This document shows positions 34,066-45,016 of a stretch of 64,000 nucleotides of DNA, piece after piece. Origin of the DNA: Calonectria ilicicola. Its lineage: Eukaryota; Ascomycota; Sordariomycetes; Hypocreales; Nectriaceae. The stretch covers positions 310,001 through 374,000 of the forward strand of contig CP085829.1 in the NCBI GenBank assembly GCA_020809705.1. The letters are read 5' to 3'. The position numbers were made by a program, and so were the translations under genes. Position 1 is the stretch's first letter. Each line of letters starts with the position of its first letter. The notes under the pieces were generated by a model. That model had not been told where the DNA came from, made no database searches, and was given only the letters and a program-made list of their open reading frames with translations.

Positions 34066-35849
34066 CTACTTTTGAACTTGAACAACACTAAACACACACC
34101 GAGTCTCATAAATCTTTGTCAAACATAACCCGGCCTTCTCTACTAGCGCCTTGAGCTGCGTCGGGGTTCTCTCTATTCCGTTCAAGGCTCCCATCATCGT
34201 CAGATCCCTTTGATGATGAGATCGACTGTAATATCCATAGTTGGCAAGGAGAGGGGCTGGGGCATTTTCCATCTCGTCACAACCATTAGTCGTATTCATC
34301 ACTTGATCACAGATGAGAATACGAGAGCTATCAGACATAGCTTCCTTAAGGGCAACGAGAATTTTGATGAAGTAGTCGTCAGGCCAATTATGCCTGTAAA
34401 GCTGTTAGCTTTATTCACGGTGAGTTAATTGGTGATGGATAATAGGTGCAGCCTACAATACTCCACGTAGCCAATAAACATCGGCCTCTTTGATAGGATT
34501 TGGATGGAAGAAGTCATGTTTCATGAGAGATACGTGTCCCGACTTCAAGAGTTCTGGACCGTGCTGTGGCCAAAATGTCTTTTCGGCGTTGTCAATGACT
34601 TCAGGGAGATCCTGTACAACACAATTGAAATGCGGGAACATAGATAGAAGCTCAAGGACAAAACCACCTAATACGTCGTCAGAATTAATCAAGCTTTTAA
34701 ATCATTTTTATCATTGTCAAATTGACGTGGCTTACCTACGCCACCACCAACATCGACGATCGTCGCTCCGGCAAGCAGTTCGTTCCAAGGATAATCTAAA
34801 CGGAATACTTGTTAGAAAAGTTGAGGTTAGTGTACAGTACCTTTCATTAATCTGCTTACCAAATCGAAGAGCTGAGCTGTTAACTTTGCCTGCACCCACC
34901 ATTCCGAGGCTGAATATTTCTAATTCTGGACGAGTGATCAGACCGTCGGCATCAGCTTTAAGGTGCGACCAGCTTTGTGGATCTGCGACTCCGGGATAGC
35001 CCGGGCCATCATTGCTAATTTCATCTGGTTTTACCCTCTGAGAAAGCCACTCCCAATGTGGTTTCTCAGAGCCCATAGCCTCCTGGAAACATGTTTCAGC
35101 CACGTTATAAGATGCACCCTTGGGACCGAGTAGGTACTTGGGAAATCTATCCGATGCGCTGTAAAGTTGCATGCCACTGTTGCAAATAGGTTAGTACGAA
35201 GGCTAATTGAAGAAGGAAAGGATTTGGATGAAGGGGAACGAAGGTATTGGAGGAACATCACTCCTATAACGGGGCAAGATATCATACTAAATCATCATGT
35301 AGGCTCTAAATTCTTCGTTATGAACCAAGGCCGCACTGATGCGGTTGTTGGCGAACCGATCGTCTCCGGTTTGGCAAAATATATGATTGGCGCACAGACA
35401 TCGCATAATACGTGCTACTTTCATTAATACCCGACATTAATATAGAATTGGGTCTTACATAGTTTATGTGGTTCCACTCTGGTCTTTTCAGCAAGCGTGT
35501 TGATGTCGACGCCGTCCACACCAGCTTCATGACACAGGTCTGCTATCCGTCTTTCAATTGCAACCGTCAGGGCGCGAGATTCCCAAAATTGACCGCTTAA
35601 TTCATGTAGGCGATTTAGGGGTTCGGCAATCCGTTCATTTATTGCCCCTGATATAGCGTGGATGGTGCGTTGTGCCTTATAGAGGCGATGGCTGGGCAGA
35701 GCTTTTGCATCATCAATTCCATAATCTCCATCTATCGGTTTCTGATCCTGAGACCACTCATCTACCACCACTTTGATGGCCTCATTGATCATCTGACCTA
35801 GTTGGATGAGCTCGGCAGCATCCTTTGATGTCTGGCAAACGCGTCCCAT
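34066..35849 (-). CDS. Fungal SAM-dependent O-methyltransferase
   Basis: Six exons close in frame to about 478 residues: 35849-35459, 35417-35288, 35176-34860, 34795-34736, 34667-34457, 34393-34066. The N-terminal winged-helix dimerisation part contains LAEKTRVEPHKLLARIMRCL and ANNRISAALVHNEEFRAYM. SAM motif I is IVDVGGGVGGFVLELL, joined across an intron inside the glycine run. Later motifs are VVQDLPEVI, HDFFHPNPIKEADVYWLRGV, LHNWPDDY with the probable catalytic His, and LTMMGALNGIERT. It belongs with plant COMT-like and sterigmatocystin-type fungal O-methyltransferases that methylate phenolic hydroxyls of metabolites. No backbone synthase is nearby, so its substrate is open. Confidence 0.92.
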
Positions 35850-36642
35850 GCTGAGTACATTCGATGGCTTGGGTCAATTGTCGCGAGATTTTACTCAAAG
35901 CTCCAGAGTATTCGGAAATCTTAGGTTGGATGTGCTATCGGACCCTTTTTGTAAGAAAAAGATTGTGATATCACCGTGGTCACTGCTGACGAAGCTTACG
36001 AGGCGTACCGAGCTGACCACCCATCTTTTATTCTAGCCCTACCCCGAAGGTTATAAGATGACCATATACTTTCATGTGAAATCCGGTGTCTAAGCTTTAC
36101 GTATTTAAGGCCTTGGACTCGTTATTCCTACATTCGTTGGACTTTTGGGAATGGAGATTAGGAAGTTTAGACGCCTTCTCATGCGAAATTAAAAACACTC
36201 GAGATCTCAGATTTACAAAACTCCGTAGTCGTTCGCAGTGATTTCGAGACCATTGACAGTGACCATAACTTCACATGATTTTGGCTGAGGTATATAATAC
36301 ATCTTACAAAAGTTCTATAAGACAGGATGACCACTCACATGTCCTATTCGTCGACTTGGATGACGCCCTAAAATCTTACCTCAATTACTATCTCCAACCT
36401 CTCAACCACGAACATGTGTGACGCAAGGTGAGATGTCATAAAAAATACCATCCGCCCAGATCAATTCCTCCGCTGCGTTTATCTGTTTATTAGAGAGAGC
36501 GATTATATGCGCAGCTCTACGTTAGCACTTTGGGGCTGTTGGCGCTGATGTGTCACCAGGACCTGACTTAGTTTTACCTTTGTGATAAATATTGCGTTGG
36601 GTGATTGAAGCATAGGAAAGAAAATAATAAATTACAATTCGG
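35850..36642. other. Intergenic, no gene seen
   Basis: Upstream of the O-methyltransferase and 3' of the cytochrome b561 gene; nothing recognisable. Confidence 0.45.
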
Positions 36643-37940
36643 CTACATGCTATATTCCTCCTGCGAGGTCATGAGGGAGGGGTTTCCCAGCTTCGAGCTT
36701 CTATTCCTTTTTACCTCGTTCCGCGTTGCTATGATAGTGTAAATAACGCCGGCAATACCACAGGCAACAGCATAAGCGATGATGTATCCTGTAGGGGATT
36801 GTGCAAGACGGAGACCCAACCCTCCGTTGATTATACCGATAAGCATTAGGATGCGGCCATACCAAATATGGACATGGGATACCACGCCTCTTTGTCGATG
36901 CTTGAGAAAGTATTGGTGGTGTACCCAGCCGAGAACAGGCTGCAACGTCATCAAAGCACAAACCAAGACGCCAAGTATGACATGGCTCCCATTACCCCAC
37001 TATCATTACTTCGTTAGCGACTTGGACAATATTTGTGCCCAATCTGACATCAAGACTCACTGATCCATCACTCTTGGAAACGATATATCCCAATCCAAAC
37101 CCAACCCACATTGCCAAAAAGGCAAGTATTTGCCACCCGGCATGAAGAAGCCATTTCCCGAGGAAAGGCATGAGGACAGCCCCTATAGGATATGCCAGGG
37201 CAAAGGTGACGGCCATTATGATGCCATGGGCATTTACAAGGGCGTTGTTAGTTCCACCACTTGATCCCGTGACCACACCAGATGATGAGTTGCTACTCGC
37301 AGAGCTGGTAAATGGATTGCTGGCTGAGCTGTCGGTAAGCTGCGCCAGGTCTACCGTGAAGCTGGCGTAGTCGTCATGTTCCTGGATGGATTCGGAGACA
37401 CTTGTCGAGTCGAGTGAGGAGCCTTGCTTCCATGCCGCGATCCACGAGTTTGAGCCAGAGAGATCCAATGAAGTACAGTCGCCACATTTTATATTGGCAA
37501 CCATGGTGCTGTTATTAACACCAGATCCACTAAGCAAGTGCACTTGGCTCCTTGACTCGTACTGAGGCATATCATGACCTGATCCTTTTCTTGTACTGAG
37601 TGTTACATTGCCTTGGCCATTTTGATAGATGACGAACATGTCGGAGCCCGACATGCCAGAGCCAATACCTACAGCTACCCATTGGTAACTGTCGGGGGCG
37701 GTGATCTGAAAATAGACATTGCCAGATGTAGTGCTTGTGGAGGATGTCTCTTTTGCCCAGCGGAAGCACACATTGTTATTATTCAGGCAGTACGAAGAAG
37801 CTGTCGTTGAGGCTGCGTAGGCATCTAAAATTGATAACGATCAAAAGGTTAGCCGGAAACCTAAAATAATTTGACATAGAATAGTATGGAGACGAACTGG
37901 AAGCCAGCGTGCCAATCACGGCAAATTTTATTGGCTTCAT
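36643..37940 (-). CDS. DOMON (cellobiose-dehydrogenase cytochrome-like) plus cytochrome b561 membrane protein
   Basis: Exons 37940-37898, 37824-37061 and 36999-36643 give 387 residues. A signal peptide (MKPIKFAVIGTLASNAYA) precedes a DOMON/CDH-type haem domain (SSYCLNNNNVCFRWAKE, QWVAVGIGSGMSGSDMFVIY, with Met as probable haem ligand). A Ser-rich linker leads to a cytochrome b561 core of about five membrane helices: NAHGIIMAVTFALAYPIGAV, LLHAGWQILAFLAMWVGFGL, HVILGVLVCALMTLQPVLGW, HIWYGRILMLIGIINGGLGL. Conserved His residues in the helices are present. Such proteins pass electrons across the plasma membrane and are linked to iron reduction or to feeding extracellular oxidoreductases. Confidence 0.92.
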
Positions 37941-39492
37941 GGAGGCAAAAGATTCGAGATACAAATAATAACAAGTGAGAGGGTCTGTTTGAATTGACCC
38001 AGATGAGCTTATGATTACTTTTAGAATGAAAATAATGAATCTTGATTTTTGGTCAAGTAATGCTTTGAAGTTTGGTGTTCTAAATATTTTACTTGAGCTT
38101 GGAACGGATGGCGTTTGTCGTCGTAAGCTTCTGCGACATCAGATCAGGGGCGTGGCACTGCCACGGTCTAGACAGCTCTAACAGCAGACTTGGCTCCATA
38201 AACCTCAGCCTTGTTAGTGGCCTCGCTTAGATATTTTTTTTTAGAAGGGTGCGGGGAAATAGAAAGGACTTTTTATGGAAAAGAAATTGACATTGCAGTG
38301 ATGACGATGATCTACGCGCCCTTCACTATAGTGTACTCGAACAAATGACGTCCAAATTATTCACACTCGCCTAGCTATCCGTTATCAGAAATCCAGGAAC
38401 TTCCTCTATGACTAAACAAATTGATTCCTCATATTGATGAGGCGAGGTTGCTGCTCGTGATACTTTCTCACAATGCTTCTTGGTCAAGTTGGCGCGCCGC
38501 TTCCTGCTAGCCGTCACGCTACTGACACACGGCCCACTCAATTGACCAATTATATACCTTGGATTTTAAATTTGCCAGGGCTCGACCAATCCAGAGTAGG
38601 AGCTCTGAGAGCAAACCGGAGTGAGACGCAAGGCCCTTGGATGGATGTTACCAAGGTCGATCGCCAAGAGAAAAAGCTTGGCCAATACTTAATTTTCGTA
38701 CCTTCTTTTGGCCCACTTCCAAGCGTAATGATTACGAACGAGTTGTTTTAGTCCATTTATTAGAGAAGGATTGCGTGGCCCGCAGCATGCCACTCCAAGA
38801 GCCCATCTGCTAAAGGTGGCCCGCGGCACGAAGGTCAAATTTTGAGACGCTCAGACCATTATTCAAGGACAGGGTGAGCGACCACAAATTTACCTCATCA
38901 CGATGGCAAAACTCTGACATGAGAGATATACATCCACTGTACCACAGGTCGCAGCATTATGTGGAAATTCTTGTATCACAAATTACGTAGAGGAAGCCCA
39001 GAGTTTTGGTCACAATGCTGCAAATGGGGAACAGAATTGATGTAGGCTTTTTCCCCAAACACCCCTCATAAGGGAAATCAACCTTGCGGCTTTTGATCCC
39101 GCATCATGGAAAATGGAATCAAAACGTCGCAGATATGTTTCTTGAATTTTCTTTAGGCAGCAGTGGACTGAACCCTCACCTGATATGTTGCGTCGCCCGA
39201 CTTTTCAAGCGACTGCTGTATTACTTTTTCTTATTCGCCCTCTGTCTTGTGGCGTTTTTAGATCAAAAATACAGCCACCATCTGGACTTTGATCCTGGAA
39301 AACCAAGCCTAAAGAGACTTAGGACCAGCCTTCCATACCCATATTTTCGGATAACCGGCACCAGGATACGGTGCAGCTTCCTATCATCATGGGCTTCATC
39401 AACACGGAGTATAAAGTCCCCACCCATACAATGATAAATGTCCCCTTTTGAGTTTCTCGAAGGCTTATTTGAAGGAATTAACCTAATACACG
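37941..39492. other. Intergenic with a TATA box for the secreted-protein gene
   Basis: GAGTATAAAGTCCCC at about 39406-39420 lies ~75 bp before the next ATG and is the clearest core promoter in the window. The rest of the 1.5 kb shows no gene; open frames at 38473 and 39084 have no support. Confidence 0.45.
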
Positions 39493-40176
39493 ATGAGGTT
39501 ATTCCAAACTCATACTCTATCGTTTTTGCTAGTTGTGCTCGTCAGCATCACAGCTGCTCTTCCCGGCGGATGTGGCGGTTCTCTCGGGGTCACTAGCATT
39601 GAATCAACCCACACCAATGGCCTGAAATGGACTTGCTCAAATATCAATCCAGCTTCAGTACCGGACAGCGCTGATAACCGGATGCTCTCCCAATCTACCG
39701 CTTCTGATGTCCCTACTTGCAGGAAACAATGCGGTAACAAATGGCCTGCATCGGAGTTGATGGCGGCATTTTGGTTCCCCTACAATAAAATCTGTCAATG
39801 CTGGAGCATAGGGCTCCCACGGGATTTGTTCACAGTTGCTAGCAACAAGAAATCAAACATTACCCTAATTTACTTTTACGACAAAGCTCTCAGCCCAGCT
39901 GTCAAGTTTGGCACCTTCACGTGTCCCCAGGGGGCGGATGCGGTAAAATGGTCTAGCTCTGGCACATGCGGTCCCTTGGGTGTGACGCCAGCTTCTGCAG
40001 CTTTGGTTTCTAGCACATCGAGTCTACAAATCTGTAAGAGTGTTGGGGCGGAATATGTAATTTGGAGTAACAAATGTGGAGTCTACAGCTGTTACAAGGG
40101 TCTTGCAAAAGCGAAATATCATTATCAGTACAGGTCACCGTATGTTCCCTATGATCTTCTTGACTTTAGATCATAA
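39493..40176 (+). CDS. Secreted cysteine-rich protein of unknown function
   Basis: Intronless, 227 residues from the ATG at 39493. A strong signal peptide (MRLFQTHTLSFLLVVLVSIT then AALPGG) is followed by a mature chain with about a dozen cysteines in pairs suggestive of disulfides: GGCGGS, LKWTCSN, PTCRKQCGNK, KICQCWS, FTCPQG, GTCGPL, LQICKS, NKCGVYSCYKG. One N-glycosylation sequon (NIT) is present. A TATA box lies upstream. It resembles small secreted fungal proteins that act at the cell surface or toward a host, but I do not recognise a family, and effector status is only an inference from secretion and cysteine content. Confidence 0.85.
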   Translation: MRLFQTHTLSFLLVVLVSITAALPGGCGGSLGVTSIESTHTNGLKWTCSNINPASVPDSADNRMLSQSTASDVPTCRKQCGNKWPASELMAAFWFPYNKICQCWSIGLPRDLFTVASNKKSNITLIYFYDKALSPAVKFGTFTCPQGADAVKWSSSGTCGPLGVTPASAALVSSTSSLQICKSVGAEYVIWSNKCGVYSCYKGLAKAKYHYQYRSPYVPYDLLDFRS

Positions 40177-40768
40177 TACAACAGGAAGGTTTTAGCTTAT
40201 AGAGGCTCACATATATTCAATTCCAAATTAGAATTTACATAAAAATTACAACAAGAATCAACATCAATTTTATTGTCTTTATTATCACCATTGCTCTCCG
40301 CACCGTCGATTATGAAGATTTTCACGTCATTCATCATTGACATAATGTGACGAAGTGGGGTTTCGGCCCCGCCCTGTAGGGTAAGTGAGGCCAAGAGAAT
40401 CAAGTGAGATGGGAGTGGCAGCGTAGGAGAAGCGAGAAGACAGTGAAAGAATAAAACTATTTTGGTTCATCAGCCCTTTTGCAAAAATACTTGCCACAAA
40501 TAGATTTGATAAACTTGAGAAATTTATCATGAATTTAAATATGTAACATACATTAGAAGTTTAATAGCTTTGGGTCTATTGCATACCCTAAAATCCACTA
40601 GGTTGTAGCCTGTTCTAAATTGCATCTTGAAATGCAACAGTCGTTTCAAACCTATTAGACATAGAAGTCGTCGGTGGTGTCCAAGTTTCAGAAAGACCGA
40701 GTTGAATGGTAACATATCCATAATGCGTAAAAAGTTTTTCATTTTTCTATTTGTTTTTCTGTTCTTTT
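40177..40768. other. Convergent spacer, no gene seen
   Basis: AT-rich region between the secreted-protein gene and the end of the minus-strand membrane-protein gene. Confidence 0.45.
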
Positions 40769-41678
40769 TCAGGGCCCAACTCCAAGAAATACACTGACCG
40801 CACTGAATGCGGACCATATAAAAAGTTGACTTGTTAATCTGGGCGGACAATAGCTGTGGTTGAATAATGTTAGCGTCATTCTAGCTTCGTGGAATCGCAA
40901 GGTGTACTCACTTTTCACCCGCAGCATGGACAAAGCCTGCCCAAAAAAGCCAGCTTGCCATCCAAGTAGTAACCAAAATAAAGAGAGCACAGAAAAATGC
41001 CGTGTTGCTGTACGTATCTAGGGAATCAACCTCGATCAAGAACAGCGCAACAAGGCTAATCATGAGACTGATGCATCCAGAAACCAAATAGTACATTGCC
41101 CCGGCATAGAACATGTGGGTAAATCCATTTAGGGTGTTGTAATTTTCGGAACCGACGATGTAATAATCGTGCTGGGCTCCGTAGCGCACTGTAGTGCCCA
41201 TTATGTACAGGGCAATCAACTGAAGGACCACTTCCGCAATCATGTTGGAGATGCAGCTCGATATCCAAGGCTGCGCGCGCTTTTTCTCTGAAGGGGAGCT
41301 GGTTTCGATGAGAGAAACAAATGCCAGTGCGACAAATGCCAATCGAGGTCGAGCCGTGTAGAAGAGCATCAGCTCCCAGGACGAGTAGTGAGTATCGTAC
41401 CCGGGAGCACTCTTCATGACATGCGCAACAATTACATTGGCTCCAAGTTGAAGGCCGACTGGTAGGAGAAACATGTAACGCCAGGGTTTGTAGCCGCTTC
41501 CATCAATTAGGCCGCAAGAGAGACGTCTTACGACGCTCTGATGGCCACCAAAAATAGAGAGGGCTGTGACGATGCCATTGATGATTGCAAATGTCCCAAG
41601 GATTCTTTCAGGTGACGGACACGTGACGGTAGAATCTACCGGACGAATGTACCAATTAAAGGGTAGATCTTGAGACAT
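40769..41678 (-). CDS. Fungal multi-pass integral membrane protein
   Basis: Exons 41678-40912 and 40853-40769 (GTGAGT..CAG, 58 nt) give 283 residues. About six to seven hydrophobic segments are seen (GTFAIINGIVTALSIFGG, YMFLLPVGLQLGANVIVAHV, LMLFYTARPRLAFVALAFVS, MIAEVVLQLIALYIMGTTV, YYLVSGCISLMISLVALFLI, FFCALFILVTTWMASWLFWA). The short second exon supplies a conserved-looking end, YCPPRL then IWSAFSAVSVFLGVGP, shared by this fungal family. No transporter or receptor signature is present. Function unknown; membrane location follows from the sequence. Confidence 0.87.
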
Positions 41679-43482
41679 GTTGGTAGATGACGGATGTTTC
41701 GCGACTAGAATGGCTCAAGCGAAACCGAGCGCTTGATGGAGCAGACAAAAGTCGCTTAAAAGTATTGCTCCGATTTATGATGAAACGAATGGATTTGCAC
41801 ACTGTAAAAGTATAGATTTTGCCAGAGTACTAGTACTGGCGGGGCGGCCTCCAGACCAAAGCAATATTTTATGACTCAACTGTCGCGCTTCACGCCAACG
41901 AGGCTTTCTTTTCTGTTTTTTCTTTTGTACGTGACAGCGAACTGAACCTTATTACATTTTCATTGTTACGATGCAGGTATAAACAGCCACCTTGACCGCG
42001 GAATTAACGTGCCGTGGTCTCAGCCTCGATTATCACGGGCTCATGGTTGGATGCTAAATATGGGCTATCAACGCAGGGAGCGTTAAATACTACCTTGTTG
42101 ATCCCTAAAGTGTAGCAAGGCGTTGCACCAATGCATCCTTCCGGTGAGTGATGCAGCCTGTACTCACTTGCCTCCTGTGGCTTGCATAACGGCGTTAAAC
42201 GGGTTATCAGGATAGGCCAGCCTCACGTCGTCTTCCTTTGTCTTTTTGTTATTCCCGCCATTGCAATTTGGGGGCTGTTTTGACAGGAGTCCAGGGCTCG
42301 TTAGCGTATCATGATGACTGCGACTGAACGCACCGCAATCTGGGTACTTCACCCGTCCCAGATATCATCGCGTGAGGGGTCTCACGCCCAACCTTATGGC
42401 GGGCGGAGATAAGTGGAATTGCCAGTCAAAGAAGGCAAGTGGCAAAACGTCGCTTTTCAATCGATAGGACGACCGGCCTAGTTCAACAATGGGCACATTG
42501 GAAAATCAGGACTATTGAGAAGAAACACGATTGGCTCAGTTCCAGCGGAATGGGGCGGGGAGAGTGCCCTGCAGCTGAGCTGGACAAGACAGGGGCTAGT
42601 CACAGATTGTGGCTGTCCGCGCTGACAAGAATGGGGCGATGATGGTTCATCCCAGCCGACAAGCTGCCCGAACAGGCTGCCACACGCTGCGCCTCATATA
42701 GTTCACGGTGTCGCTGTGGCAGGCAGAGTGATTTTGCTTGTGTCAATATTCGCTTTCAGGGCAGCACTGAGCAGTAAGTGCCTTGGTGGCCACGTCTCAC
42801 AGACGTCCACCCTGGTCGTATTTCCTCGGTTGCATCCAGTCAAGGTTGACATGGGTAAAAAGCAACAATTGACTTCATTACGAGCCCTTCTCCCATTCGT
42901 GGATTCTCGCTCAGCGCCATTACCCCGCATCGTCGCTTTGATGCGATCTCGGCGATTCTCGTCTTCAGACCAAATTACGGCAGGCCCCGCTCACTCATGT
43001 CGGGTTGAAATAAGCTTAATGCTGAATGATCAGCATGCCAAGATGAAGTAAATGATAGCAAGGTTAGCCATGAAGTGCAAATATTTTCTCATAGGATGGA
43101 ACATGACGGAAAAGCACAATCGGAAAAGCCCGCATGCATAATGGGCATGTGGTTGTGTTATTTTCCCACCACCAAGGATAAATGTCTATGTGGGTCAGTT
43201 ATTGTCAACTTCTCCTCACCGTCCACTCAAGGCATACGACAGTCAATTATTATGATTGAGAAGGTTTCTTTCTGGACGGAGAACATGTCGGAAAACCATT
43301 TCATGCTCACATCCTCGGTATCCATAAACCGAATGTGACGTAAAGCCACGCGTGATGCTTCGTTGAAGCTACCTAACAAAACATTTAAGATGGCCATGTT
43401 TCCCTGTGAAATAATAGTAAGCATTCATCGTCCTTATTTCTGTGACTTCGCCTCGTAGCCCTTGTATTGAGCAACAAACATC
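41679..43482. other. Long spacer, distal promoter of the GH105 gene
   Basis: No gene seen. GGGGCGGGGAGAG at about 42549-42561 fits the CreA carbon-repression consensus (SYGGRG), and GGCGGAGATAAG at 42403-42414 combines a CreA-like and a GATA core. Their distance (about 0.9-1 kb) from the GH105 start makes a role uncertain. Confidence 0.35.
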
Positions 43483-44775
43483 ATGAAGTGCTCCGTCGCT
43501 TTCTTAACAGCCATCCTCAGTACCGCGTTCGCCGCTGGCACAACGCTCCCAAATGGATGGTTTACTATCCCGCCAGCCTCAAAGATCACTCATGAAGAAT
43601 TGGATGGTAAACCGAGATATCTGACATGGATGGTTGACTCACAAATCAAACATGGCGTGGAACCAACATTGGCTTACACAGTGTCGGCATTCTATTCTGG
43701 AGTGCTCAAGGCATACGAGAGGACCGGCGATAAAAAATACTTTGAGTATGTCAAATACGGGGCAGATATCCTACTTTACCCCGAGCATGACGGCGACCAT
43801 GTCCTTTTTTACAACCAGAGCAACTCCATCGATGATATCCGAATCGGCCACACCTTTCTCGACATGTATAACGCCACCGGCAATGAAATCTACAAAAAGG
43901 CCGCACAGAATATGCGTAACCAAATTGACCGAACTGGACGCACTCCTCAGGGAGGCTTCTATCATCGGTACCCAGGATACATTGATCAGATGTGGCTGGA
44001 CGGCATCTACATGCTTGATGTATTTTATGCGCGCTGGACACATGAATTTGAGCCAGATAACACCACGGCTTGGGATGATATCGCATTACAGTTTGATATT
44101 ATCACTTCTGTGACAACATCTAATAATCGTACCAACGGTCTACCAGTACACGGATTTGATGCGAGCAAGAAGCAAGTATGGGCTGATCCGGAGAGTGGTG
44201 CTGCTCCCCACGTTTGGGGGCGTGCTGTCGGCTGGTACATCATGGCCCTCGTTGACACTCTTGACTTTTTCCCCGAGGGTCATGAAGGGAGAAAGCGCTT
44301 GCTGAAGTATCTTCAATCTGTGGCTGATGCTATAGTAGCCGCACAGGACGAGGCCACGAAAGGTTGGTGGCTCATTATGGACCCGGACTTGGCGGGTGTT
44401 TCAGGAAATTATATTGAGAGTTCCGGGTCTTCCATGTTCGTTTACGGTATTCTTAAGGCTCTTCGCATGGGATATATCAAGGGCGACAAGTACCTTGGTG
44501 CTGCATTAGATGGCTATACGTTGATGACGGAGACATTTGCACAACCCCAATCGGACGATGGATCTTTGGACTGGGAGTGGACAGTGCAGACTGGAAGTCT
44601 AAGTTCAAACGGAACATTCGAAGTAAGTCCATGACATCATAAGATGAAAGATTGCAATTAACCACCGCCTTAGTATTATGCCAGCATGCCCCTTTATGAG
44701 AATGATCTGAAGGGGGTGGGGCCATTTATCTTTTCCAGCTACGAATACGAGCTTTTTCTAGATTTATCTAAATAG
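43483..44775 (+). CDS. Secreted GH105 unsaturated rhamnogalacturonyl hydrolase
   Basis: Exons 43483-44622 and 44674-44775 (GTAAGT..TAG, 51 nt) encode 413 residues. Signal peptide MKCSVAFLTAILSTAFA. The (alpha/alpha)6-barrel family shows GADILLYPEHDGDHVLFYNQ, IDRTGRTPQGGFYHR, QMWLDGIYMLDVFYARW with the catalytic Asp, HVWGRAVGWYIMALVDTLDF and, from exon 2, YEYELFLDL. GH105 enzymes remove the unsaturated uronic acid left by rhamnogalacturonan lyases, so it belongs to pectin breakdown outside the cell. Several N-glycosylation sequons fit secretion. Expression by plant cell-wall material and repression by glucose would be usual. Confidence 0.93.
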
Positions 44776-45016
44776 TAGAAATTCGACATTTGACTAAGTG
44801 AGCTAGGCAAATGAATGCGCTGGTTGAGCGACCACCTTTCCAACCATCCGCATCTAAATTAGTTCCTTTATTACATCGTCATGTGATGAACACAATTCGA
44901 CGCTGCTTATGTTGACCACACTTATGACCCATATTTCCTACCACCGAGGCGTATACGATCTCTCCAGAGGCAGCCCTTGTTTCTTGCAACAAAAAAAAAA
45001 AAAGAAGCAGCCCATT

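Noticed and set aside
39084..39434. 116-codon open frame upstream of the secreted-protein gene
   Set aside because: It overlaps the TATA box and the probable 5' UTR of the gene at 39493, and has no family signal.
42716..43051. 111-codon plus-strand open frame before GH105
   Set aside because: No homology-like features; an opposite-strand frame of equal quality overlaps it, typical of chance.
44990..45005. A-rich run as a retroelement tail
   Set aside because: A single short poly-A run with no reverse-transcriptase fragment or target-site duplication; it lies in the 3' flank of the minus-strand ankyrin gene.
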